Below are positions 42,015-49,895 of a stretch of 64,000 bases of DNA, one piece after another. The position numbers were made by a program, and so were the translations under genes. The notes beneath the pieces are model-generated. The model saw nothing but the letters and a program-made list of their open reading frames with translations. It ran no database searches and was not told where the DNA came from. Position 1 is the first letter of the stretch. Each line of letters opens with the position of its first letter. The DNA is from Streptomyces sp. MNU76 (GTDB lineage Bacteria; Actinomycetota; Actinomycetes; Streptomycetales; Streptomycetaceae), in the NCBI RefSeq assembly GCF_020982545.1, contig NZ_JAJKLK010000007.1, positions 124,001 through 188,000 of the forward strand. The letters are read 5' to 3'.

Positions 42015-42779
42015 GTGCTCCACCCTCTGAACACGCCCGTCCCCACCCACCTCGACCCGCCCCACCCGCTCGACTGGCCGCTGTACCGCGTCGCCCCTCG
42101 CTACCTCGCCGGCCCCGGCGACGACAGCGCCGGCACCGTCATCCAGACCCTGGCCGATGCCGGTTGGAGCGACGCCACCTGGATGGACAACACGCGCGTG
42201 TTCGATCCCAGCCAGCGCCTGGCCCTCGAATTCCTCCCCGAGGCCCAGCCCGTGCCCCGCCTCGAGGGCCAGCGCGTGCTGTGGCGGCTGTGGGCCCGCC
42301 GCGACGCCCTCAGCCCGCTGTCCTGGACGGCGCTGTTCACCGACGAAACGCCCGAGGAGGTCCTGCTGCCCGTGGTCGGCGCGCTGGCCGCCAACCCGGA
42401 CAAGGCCCTGGACCAACCTCTGCCGTACCCCACACGGACCCTGACCGACAACGCACCGGCCCTGGCCCCGCTCACCGCCGCCAGATGGTCCCCCGATCCA
42501 ACCGAGCAGCCGCGCACGTACCACGCGCCCCGGCTCCAGGCCCGCTTCACCCATCAAGCACCCGGCCGCGACGGTCGCCCGGACCATGTACCCGCCCGCT
42601 GGCTGGCCACCGCCCGCCTCGACTGCGAAGCGCCCGCGCAGTGGGCCGCCTCCTTCGACGACACCACGCCGACCCACATCCTCGCCGCCTTCACCACCGC
42701 GCTCGCCGACCCGACCCCCGTCGAGCGCTACGAACTGCCCCGAGGCGCCGAGGCGTACCTCACCCTCACCCCCGCCTGA
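42015..42779 (+). CDS. DUF317 family protein without tail
   Basis: The 254-residue protein starts at GTG 42015. Two DUF317 halves are visible: PLYRVAPRYLAGPGDDS with WTALFTDETPEEVLLPVVGA, and LQARFTHQAPGRDGRPDHV with WAASFDDTTPTHILAAFTTA. It ends soon after the second half and lacks the ARARTT-type tail of the 35.6- and 36.5-kb relatives. Function unknown. Confidence 0.75.
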   Translation: MLHPLNTPVPTHLDPPHPLDWPLYRVAPRYLAGPGDDSAGTVIQTLADAGWSDATWMDNTRVFDPSQRLALEFLPEAQPVPRLEGQRVLWRLWARRDALSPLSWTALFTDETPEEVLLPVVGALAANPDKALDQPLPYPTRTLTDNAPALAPLTAARWSPDPTEQPRTYHAPRLQARFTHQAPGRDGRPDHVPARWLATARLDCEAPAQWAASFDDTTPTHILAAFTTALADPTPVERYELPRGAEAYLTLTPA

Positions 42780-42832
42780 TCGCCAAACCCCCGCACCCAC
42801 CGAGCCCTCCCACCCGCTGCACGAGAGGCACC

Positions 42833-43192
42833 GTGATCCAACCCGTCCACCAGCTCCTCCCCGTCGGCATTACGGCCCTCGGCCTCGCCAACGCCGTGGC
42901 CGCCCATTCCAACGACAACCCCGCCGCTCTCGGGCTCAGCCTGGCCCTGGCCCTCTGCGGCATCCTGCTCGGCGCCGCCGACATCTACGAGACGTCCCTG
43001 CGGCGCGACGCCGCGATCGTCGCCCACCTCGCCAGACACCCCGGCGCCCGCACCCGCCACGTCGGCAACGCCCTCGGCATCCGCGACGCCACTGCCGCGA
43101 GAAGCCTCACGCGCCTGACGAAGGCGGGCCTGATCGTCCGGGAAACCGAGAACGAGACCCGCTCCCTGCAATCGTTCCGGCTCTCCGCCTGA
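42833..43192 (+). CDS. Membrane-anchored winged-helix protein
   Basis: The 119-residue protein starts at GTG 42833. It has two short hydrophobic helices (about 9-24 LPVGITALGLANAVAA and 31-48 AALGLSLALALCGILLGAA) followed by a MarR-like winged helix (about 60-115, IVAHLARHPGARTRHVGNAL; LTRLTKAGLIVRE). A DNA-binding domain tethered to the membrane is unusual. It could bind the palindromes upstream of the 42-kb group (inference). Confidence 0.55.
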   Translation: MIQPVHQLLPVGITALGLANAVAAHSNDNPAALGLSLALALCGILLGAADIYETSLRRDAAIVAHLARHPGARTRHVGNALGIRDATAARSLTRLTKAGLIVRETENETRSLQSFRLSA

Positions 43193-43273
43193 TCCCCCTC
43201 CATCCGGTCGGCCCGGACGTCTTCGGGCCGACCGCCCCTCACCCATGCCCTCTCCACTCACGGAGGACCAGTC

Positions 43274-43555
43274 GTGGCCCGGCACCGCGCACCCCTGATT
43301 GCCCATCACAAGGACGGCTCGCAGTGCCCGCCGTCCCACAAGCACACGACCTCCGGCAAGCCGCTCCACCCCGACTGCCCCGGCCGCTACCTCTTCGAGT
43401 CGGTCTGCACGTGCGGCACCTGGAAACTCTCCGGAGGCATCAAGAGCTACATCAACGACGAGCGCAAACGGCATCTCGCCACCCACCGCACCGCCGACGA
43501 GCTCCCCCAGGGGCCAGCCGCGCTGCGCAGGCTCCTGCGCCTCGACGCCAGTTGA
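43274..43555 (+). CDS. Small Cys/His-rich hypothetical protein
   Basis: The 93-residue protein starts at GTG 43274 with GGAGG upstream. It has potential zinc ligands in QCPPSHKHTTSGKPLHPDC and CTCGTWKL and a basic helix (INDERKRHLATH). Family not recognised. It may bind nucleic acid. No tail. Confidence 0.5.
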   Translation: MARHRAPLIAHHKDGSQCPPSHKHTTSGKPLHPDCPGRYLFESVCTCGTWKLSGGIKSYINDERKRHLATHRTADELPQGPAALRRLLRLDAS

Positions 43556-43609
43556 TACCCACGCCGTTCTCTCTTACCCCTGCTCACCCCACCCTGTAGG
43601 AGGTCATCC

Positions 43610-44155
43610 ATGTCCCGGCTGCCGACCGTTGGCCAGCTCATCCACCAGCTCCAAACTCTCGCCCCCGACCGACCGGCACTCCTCGCGATCAACCCTGACT
43701 GGCCGTTCGCCCACTTCATCGGCCGCATCGTCGAGGGTGAGGGCGACAACGGCCCGACTGTGTACATTGCCGAGGACGGACAGCACGGCTATCTCCCGCG
43801 CCCCGTCTGCGACACCCTGGGATGGCACGAGGAAAGCTGGGCCCCCGGCCTCCACCCCGCTGCCGAGGGCGACGACCCGGCGCCCTGGTACCTCGACGGG
43901 CAGGACGCCGCGTACGTCGTCACCGAACTCTTTCACCGCCCCCGCTGGACCGCGTACGACAACGATGTTGAGGGGGTGTACACCGGTCCCGGCGGCCATC
44001 TGACGGCCCGTTGTGCCGACAACGGCTGGTCCTTCGAAGCCCGCCGTACCCCCGGCGGCGAGGAGGTCTGGCACGCCGACTTCGACGCCGCCGTCCCACC
44101 CACTGCCATCAAGGCGTTCGCCACCGTGCTCCTCGGCCCGGAGCCCACTGTCTGA
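43610..44155 (+). CDS. DUF317-related hypothetical protein
   Basis: The 181-residue protein starts at ATG 43610 with AGGAGG upstream. The N-terminal part (TVGQLIHQLQTLAPDRPALL; VYIAEDGQHGYLP) is unlike DUF317. The C-terminal part (GGHLTARCADNGWSFEARRT; WHADFDAAVPPTAIKAFATV) looks like the second DUF317 half. It ends 12 bp before a perfect hairpin. Function unknown. Confidence 0.55.
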   Translation: MSRLPTVGQLIHQLQTLAPDRPALLAINPDWPFAHFIGRIVEGEGDNGPTVYIAEDGQHGYLPRPVCDTLGWHEESWAPGLHPAAEGDDPAPWYLDGQDAAYVVTELFHRPRWTAYDNDVEGVYTGPGGHLTARCADNGWSFEARRTPGGEEVWHADFDAAVPPTAIKAFATVLLGPEPTV

Positions 44156-44164
44156 TGTCATCTC

Positions 44165-44629
44165 ATGCCTCGTTTCGGGCGGACTCCTAAGTCCGCCCGA
44201 AACGAGGTCGTCGCTTTCCGGACCGATCTGCTGCTGGAGGAACCCATTTCCACGTACGTCTCCGCCCGACCGCCCCTCGCCGCTCTGTCGTCCCTGACCA
44301 CTCGCCCGATGCCCGACGGCGTACGCGGCGCCCTCGTCCACCACGTATCCGCCACCCCCGACGGCCCTTTCCTGACCTGCTGGATGGCCGCTGATCACCC
44401 CAACCGCGTACCGCCCGGCAGAATCCTGCTGAGCTGGAACCCCGCACCCGACAGCGGCATGGACGTCACGGCCCGCCTCGGCCTGCCTGGCGCCGAGGTC
44501 CTGCTGGCCACCTGGCCCCAGCTGGCCGGCGACTGGAGCCGCACCGTCCATCCCACCGTCGTCGAGGTCATGGGCCTGCACTCCGCTCTCACCCTCGCCA
44601 CCACCGTCCTGGAACTCCTCACCGACTGA
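44165..44629 (+). CDS. Hypothetical protein, start uncertain
   Basis: The longest frame starts at ATG 44165, but this start lies against an 18-bp hairpin and lacks a ribosome site. Translation more likely begins downstream, possibly near 44230-44310 (TRPMPDGVRGALVHHVSATP). The rest (DGPFLTCWMAADHPNRVPPG; GAEVLLATWPQLAGDWSRTV) is a compact alpha/beta protein of unknown function. It is the last gene of the plus-strand array. Confidence 0.4.
   Translation: MPRFGRTPKSARNEVVAFRTDLLLEEPISTYVSARPPLAALSSLTTRPMPDGVRGALVHHVSATPDGPFLTCWMAADHPNRVPPGRILLSWNPAPDSGMDVTARLGLPGAEVLLATWPQLAGDWSRTVHPTVVEVMGLHSALTLATTVLELLTD
44168..44207 (+). terminator. Perfect 18-bp stem hairpin
   Basis: CCTCGTTTCGGGCGGACT at 44168-44185 and its exact complement at 44190-44207 flank a four-base loop CCTA. 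It sits 12 bp after the stop of the DUF317-related gene. It has no T-run, as is common for Streptomyces terminators, so a terminator or bidirectional processing site is likely. An operator cannot be excluded. Confidence 0.65.
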
Positions 44630-44920
44630 AGCCGGTGCGGGGATCTTCGGCTGCCTGCCGCTCCAGCGGGTTTGAGTCGACCGCGGCTCGTCAGCCTGGC
44701 GACTCAGGCTCCCAATCCATCTCTTCGAGCAGCGCTCCGTGTTCCCTGGCGCTGCTTCCGCGAGTGCGCGAAAGCATCAGGCTCAGGTGATCGTTTTGGG
44801 GGCGCTGGGACGGTACGCAGTGATCAAGTATGAGTAGCCGTGACCCACAAGCGAGGTCCCGCAGTCCGGCGGCACGTTATCGTCTGGCAAGGTCACGCAG
44901 GGGATAGTGGGGAGCGAAAC
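44630..44920. other. Intergenic region before the phase-variable gene
   Basis: This 290-bp gap separates the end of the tailed/DUF317 array from the repeat-containing gene. It has no visible gene, RNA or repeat. It probably holds the promoter of the 44.9-kb gene, whose GTG at 44921 has a GGGGAG ribosome site. Confidence 0.4.
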
Positions 44921-46757
44921 GTGCGCGGTGCAGGGCGGCTGCCGTTGCCTATAGCGGCGGACAGCGGGCGCTGGGTGAGTGTGGCGGCGGAGCGGACAGT
45001 TCTCGGCGTGGTCCACAACATCACATCCGCGACACGCCTACTCGACCTACTCACCGTGTTCGAGGGCGACCGGCGTGTCCAGACGGTGTTCACCTGTACT
45101 GAATCGTCGGCTCTGGACGAGGGAACCCTTGAATTCTTCACTTCCCGGGGAATGCTGCACATACCGTGGGAAGAAGCAACTGTTCACAAATTCGACATGG
45201 CGATTGCTACAAGCCGTGGCGGCGACCTTCACAATTTGCGAACTCCATTGATCGGCGCACCGCATGGCGCCGGGTACAATAAGCTATTGAAGCGGGAAGC
45301 GGGAAGCGGGAAGCGGGAAGCGGGAAGCGGGAAGCGGGAAGCGGGAAGCGGGAAGCGGGAAGCGGGAAGCGGGAAGCGGGAAGCGGGAAGCGGGAAGCGG
45401 GAAGCGGGAAGCGGGAAGCGGGAAGCGGGAAGCCTTTGGCTTGTCGCCAGAATGGTTGACGCATGAAGGACGGGTTGTTCCGTCAGCGATCATTCTCTCT
45501 CATGATGAGCAACGCGAACGGCTCGCACTTAGTTGCCCCGAAGCTGTCCCCGTGAGCGTGGTGGCGGGGGACCCCTGCTTCGATCAGCTACAGGTGAGCG
45601 CTCCATTCCGAGAGAACTACCGGCGGGCTCTGGGTATCCGTCCGGACCAGAAGCTCATTGTGCTCTCGTCGACGTGGGGGCGCGGGTCCATTCTGGCGTC
45701 GGACGAGAGTGATACGGATTTGCTTCGCCGTGTCCTGGCGGAGCTACCGGTCGATGAATACCGTGTTCTGGCGGCCGTCCATTGCAACGCCTGGTACGGC
45801 CATGGCGCCTGGCAGTTGCAGAGCTGGTTGGCACCGCTTACGGAGCACGGGCTCCTGCTTCCGGTGCCGGACACGGAGACCTGGAAAGCCGCGCTTCTGG
45901 CAGCGGATGGAATTCTTGGCGACCATGGCTCTTTGACGATGTACGGAATCTCATTGGGAATCCCCACAGTTTTGGGTTCTTTCGCGGAATCGAAGGTGGC
46001 CCCCGAGTCCCCCATGGCTCGTCTCGGTAAGGTACTTCCCCGGTTTTCTGCTCACCGGCCTTTCCTGCCGCAGATCGAGGAAGCAGCCGCAGCCCAACGA
46101 GGCAGCGCCGAACTGCGGCAGCTGCGTGCCACTGTGACCTCACGGCCCGGGGAATCGGCCGTCCTGCTGCGGCGCCTGTTCTATCAATGGCTCGAACTTC
46201 CAGAGCCCGTGACACCCGCCAGGCCACGATTGGTGCCGGTTCCCTCCACCGTGCCAGTCGGATATTCCTCCCCCGTCCAGCGGCCGGTGTACGTGTCGGC
46301 TGCCTCCGAAGAGCGCCGGGCCACGGTACGCCGCTATCCGGCGCCCGTGCAGCGCCGCACCATGGAACTGCATCTGGCGGCAACGCACCTGGTGGCCGAC
46401 ATCGACGATCCGGACGCCCGCTGGCCCCGCTCCGCGGACGTACTGCTTCTGCCGCTCGGCCGACCGCACCACGCGGCCGGGATGGTGAGCTGGGAAGACA
46501 TCGCCGCACGCTACCCCGGCTGCGCCCTGCTCGCCGTCGAGGAATCCGAGGACGGCTGCCTGGCGCTGCTGCGGGACGGCATGCGCCTGCGCGCCCGCTG
46601 GCATGGCAGGCGCCCCTCGTGGACGTCGGCCGCCATCGCGGCCTCGGTGGTCCACGACCACACGATGTCCACAATGAGCAGCCCCGGCCCGGTGTGCCTT
46701 CAAGTTGCGATCGGGGCAGAGGGCGAGACCGGCCTACTCGACGTCACCGTCCTGTGA
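44921..46757 (+). CDS. CDP-glycerol/glycosyltransferase-like protein, split by a 7-bp repeat array (phase-variable candidate)
   Basis: The frame from GTG 44921 reads VLGVVHNITSATRLLDLL through APHGAGYNKLLKR and enters the heptamer array, after which it runs out of frame. In the next frame the protein continues: EAFGLSPEWLTHEGRVVPSA, then LSSTWGRGSI, VLAAVHCNAWYGHGAWQLQ and ILGDHGSLTMYGISLGIPTV. The latter part resembles the glycerophosphotransferase/glycosyltransferase-B fold, with the GDHGS nucleotide-binding-type loop. Loss of one repeat unit, or gain of two, joins both halves into one frame to 46757. As assembled, the gene is OFF. Its tail overlaps the convergent STAND gene by 24 bp. Confidence 0.6.
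45289..45433 (+). repeat. Heptanucleotide tandem array, about 20.7 copies of GAAGCGG
   Basis: A perfect period-7 array spans 145 bp with unit GAAGCGG, beginning after CTATT and ending at CCTTTGG. Read in frame it encodes a seven-residue repeat (K-R-E-A-G-S-G). The flanks imply an ancestral GAAGCGGGAAGC (12 bp), so 19 units of 7 bp (133 bp, one base over a multiple of three) have been added. Copy changes must shift the reading frame. Slipped-strand mispairing is the expected mechanism. Confidence 0.95.
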
Positions 46758-49259
46758 GCCGTCCTCGTCACCCGCCCCCGAGGCATCCGTGAGGCGCCGG
46801 TCCGCCTCCTGCGCCCGAAGGCTGTTCGCCTCGCGGAACAGATCGCCCGCCGTGACCCAGTCCAGCGTCGCCCGTGCATGGTCGCCCTGTGCGCTCAGCA
46901 TGTCCCCCCTGAGCAGGAGGATCCCGGCCCGCTGGTAAGGCGGGCCATTCACGGTCATGATCTCGATCGCCTCGTCGAGCGCCCGCACGGCCTCACCCGG
47001 CTGCTCGGCAGCGCGCCGGTCCTCGGCGTACCGGGTCAGGGCACGAGCCTCGTTGTAGGGGTCGGGCACCGACAGAGCCGCGAACTGTTCGCGGGCGGAG
47101 CGCAGTTCCCGGGCCGCCTCGTCATGACGTCGCAGATCAGTGAAAGCCACCCCCCGGTGGAGGGCGAACAGGGCTCGGCCACGCTTGTGGCCGATGCCGT
47201 CCAGTGCGCGCAGCCCCAAGTCGTAGTACTCCAGAGCGGCGGCGGGACGGCCCAGCTTGCGTTCCAGCAGGCCGAGGCCCTCCAGCGCGCTGGACTCCGT
47301 CCGCCGCTGTCCTTCGGTGGCGTTGCCGTCGGCCGGGCGTACGAGTTCAAGGGCACTCTCAAAGTGCTCGCGGGCCGTCTGCGGGTCACCCTGGCGTGCG
47401 CTCCACCGGTCGAGATGAGCGAAGCCGAGTTCGAAGTGCATACGGGCGATGGCCATCTGATCACGGCACTCGTGCGCCGATTCGAGGGCCAGTTCGTGCA
47501 TCGTGATCCAGGGATTGTGCAGGCCGCATTTGAGGTGGAACGTGTGCTGCCCCTGGGCCAGCCGCCAGGTCTGGTCGTGCCGGCCCTGCTCGTGAGCCAG
47601 GCGCACCACGTTCTCCAGGCTCTCCCGGCGTCGCTCCAGACTCGCGATCACCCCTGGCGCGTCAACGCTCCCCGTGGGTGCGTACGCCGCGTACGCACCC
47701 GACGGATCATGCCGGTGGCGGGAGGACAGAGCCGCCTCCGCGCGTTCGGCGAACTCCAGGTAGTGCGCGATGATCCGGTCCAGCACCGCTTCCCGGATCT
47801 CGGCCGGTTCGTCGGCGAGAGCACACGCGAGCGCGTGGTCGTGGATGAGGTGGTGACGCACCCGGTAGCCGTCCCCGTCCGGCTCTATCAGGTTCGCGGC
47901 GGTGAGCTGTCGAAGGGCCTTGTTCCGGGCGGCAGTGTCCAGGTCCGGAAGCATAGCCCGTACGACATCCGCCTCGAACCTTCCGGCGGGGTGGAGACCG
48001 ATGCAACGGTAGAGACGCGCTGCATCCGGGGCGAGACCGCGATAGCCGGGGCCCAGAGCTGCGGAGATCTCGTCGTCCATGTCGAGCGCTTCCAATCTGG
48101 TCGTGCGGTCTGACAGTTCCGTCGCCAGCTCACGCACCCTGCCGACGTGCCCGAGTGCCAGCTGCGCCCCGGCGATGCACAACGCGAGAGGAAGATCGCC
48201 GCAGCCGTCGGCGATCAGGTCCAGTTCCTTCTCGTACGTCGTCGCGTTGCCTCTGATCCCGCCGACGTTGACGAGCAGCTTCCGGCTGTGCGCCCGCTCC
48301 AGCGGCTTCATCTCGAAGGGCTCCGCGCCGACGGTGCGGATGAGTCGGGGCAGGCGGGAGTGGCTGGTGATGAGAGCCACGCTGCCCGGAGTGCCCGGCA
48401 ACAGCGGCTCGACCTGGGAGGCGAGTACGACATCCTCAAGCAGCACGACGATCGGACCACGGTCAGCAGCGACACTGCGGAAGTATTTCGACCGTTCCCC
48501 GGGGTCAGCAGGCACGTCTTCTGCCGGGACTCCCAGCTCACGGAACCAACGCTCAAGGATCGCCGTGGGCTCCGGCAGGTTTCCCCAGGTATCTCTGCCC
48601 AGCGACGCTTCGAGTTGAGGCCCAGTCAGTTCCTCCTGGTGTCTGCGCAGCCACTCGCGCGCCACGGCGGACGTCCCGCTACCCGGCACACCCTGCACAT
48701 ACATCGTGGTCGCAACCCCGGCGGCCTGTCTTTTCGCCCACACGGCGTCCATTCCGCGCAGCAGGTCGACATTGTTCTCGTAGTGGTCCATCGGCCACAG
48801 AACGATCCGCGGCAACGGGGCCGCAGTGCCCGGAACGGCCTGTCGTGGGATCGCCGGACCCCCGCCGTAGTAGTGGTTGTAGACATTCGACACGTGCGTG
48901 TGACTGCCCATCACCAAGGTGCCGTTGGTGACAACGTTCCTCACCTCGTTGTGCAGATCCCTCAACTCACCTGCCAGAGACGGCTGCTCCTCCAGTAACT
49001 GGCGCAGTTCGCTGCGCAGCAGCTCCTCGATCTCCGGCACGAGTTCCGCCACGCGGGCCTCATCGCCCCTGTCACGAGCCAGGGTCAGATCGTTACGCCG
49101 CTCCTCCAGTGCGCTGAGGAAGGTGTCCTCCTGTTCCGGCCCGCCCCGTCTGAAGAGTGACCCCAGCCGGGTCTTGAACGCGGTGTATACGTCGGTACCG
49201 ACCATCCCTGCCACGGTCGTCGCAAAGGATGCGACCAGCCGCATCAACTCCGCTTCCAC
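46734..49259 (-). CDS. STAND/TPR protein with degenerate P-loop
   Basis: The 841-residue protein has an N-terminal helical domain (about 5-105) homologous to the free-standing adaptor at 1.86 kb, a Gly/His-rich motif (TLVMGSHTHVSNVYNHYYG, about 114-132), a P-loop-like GVPGSGTSA at 190-198, a Walker B-like VVLLED, a GDLPLAL motif and C-terminal TPR-like repeats. In the P-loop the usual Lys is replaced by Thr (GSGTS instead of GSGKT), so ATP binding may be weak or lost. The family is NLR-like signalling ATPases. It is convergent with the repeat-bearing gene. Confidence 0.8.
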   Translation of the reverse strand: MEAELMRLVASFATTVAGMVGTDVYTAFKTRLGSLFRRGGPEQEDTFLSALEERRNDLTLARDRGDEARVAELVPEIEELLRSELRQLLEEQPSLAGELRDLHNEVRNVVTNGTLVMGSHTHVSNVYNHYYGGGPAIPRQAVPGTAAPLPRIVLWPMDHYENNVDLLRGMDAVWAKRQAAGVATTMYVQGVPGSGTSAVAREWLRRHQEELTGPQLEASLGRDTWGNLPEPTAILERWFRELGVPAEDVPADPGERSKYFRSVAADRGPIVVLLEDVVLASQVEPLLPGTPGSVALITSHSRLPRLIRTVGAEPFEMKPLERAHSRKLLVNVGGIRGNATTYEKELDLIADGCGDLPLALCIAGAQLALGHVGRVRELATELSDRTTRLEALDMDDEISAALGPGYRGLAPDAARLYRCIGLHPAGRFEADVVRAMLPDLDTAARNKALRQLTAANLIEPDGDGYRVRHHLIHDHALACALADEPAEIREAVLDRIIAHYLEFAERAEAALSSRHRHDPSGAYAAYAPTGSVDAPGVIASLERRRESLENVVRLAHEQGRHDQTWRLAQGQHTFHLKCGLHNPWITMHELALESAHECRDQMAIARMHFELGFAHLDRWSARQGDPQTAREHFESALELVRPADGNATEGQRRTESSALEGLGLLERKLGRPAAALEYYDLGLRALDGIGHKRGRALFALHRGVAFTDLRRHDEAARELRSAREQFAALSVPDPYNEARALTRYAEDRRAAEQPGEAVRALDEAIEIMTVNGPPYQRAGILLLRGDMLSAQGDHARATLDWVTAGDLFREANSLRAQEADRRLTDASGAGDEDGSQDGDVE

Positions 49260-49427
49260 TCAGCCCCCTTGAACGGCCCGACTCCGGCTCGCTCCACACT
49301 ATCGGCTTCCGATCAGCCGACAGCAGAGGTTGCCCGATCATCCGCACACCACTCCAGCGAATGAGCATCCCGAAGGACCTGCGCCGACTATCCACGGCGC
49401 AATCGCTCAAGGCGTTCATGGCACGGT

Positions 49428-49838
49428 TCAGACCCAATAGGCTCCGCGCAGCTCCCCTCCAAATCCCGCAGCCTGAATGGCTGTCTGCGGGCTGTCGTAC
49501 ACCTCGCCGCCGGGGCCGGCCATCGACTCGAAGTCGGCGCGGCCCAGTTCACGCTCGACCCATTGGTGGGCGCAGCGGCACCGGATGCTGACCTGGTTGC
49601 GGTCACAGATGAGCAGCCAGTCTCGGCGAGCTCCGCAGGCCGAGCACATCTGGATGATGCCGGTGATCGCCAGCTCTCCGGGGTGGGTGGTGCACTGCAC
49701 CCGGAATTCGCCGTCGTGCGGTTGCGTCTCCTGCTGGAGCCGCAGGATCGGGTCGTCGGCGGGTGCCGGCGTCGGCGTCAGCGCGTTGGTTCTCGTACGT
49801 ACGGCGTCGTCGTGCAACACCAGCATCAGCTCCCTCAT
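49428..49838 (-). CDS. Zinc-ribbon-like hypothetical protein
   Basis: The 136-residue protein contains CSACGARRDWLLICDRNQVS and RCRCAHQWVERELG. The CxxC...C...CxC/H pattern fits a zinc ribbon that recognises nucleic acid or protein. It is a small gene between the STAND gene and the relaxase. Family not named; no enzymatic motif. Confidence 0.5.
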   Translation of the reverse strand: MRELMLVLHDDAVRTRTNALTPTPAPADDPILRLQQETQPHDGEFRVQCTTHPGELAITGIIQMCSACGARRDWLLICDRNQVSIRCRCAHQWVERELGRADFESMAGPGGEVYDSPQTAIQAAGFGGELRGAYWV

Positions 49839-49895
49839 CGTCCTCTCCAGCCATAACAGGGCAGCCTGCCCGTGTCCAGCGTGTTGAGCTGCGGC

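Noticed and set aside
45289..45433. The heptamer array as a CRISPR
   Set aside because: There are no spacers; the unit is 7 bp and continuous, and no cas genes are present.
45207..45493. Minus-strand frames across the repeat array encoding repeated SRFPLPA
   Set aside because: They are open only because the repeat has no stops in any frame; no start context or conserved flanks.
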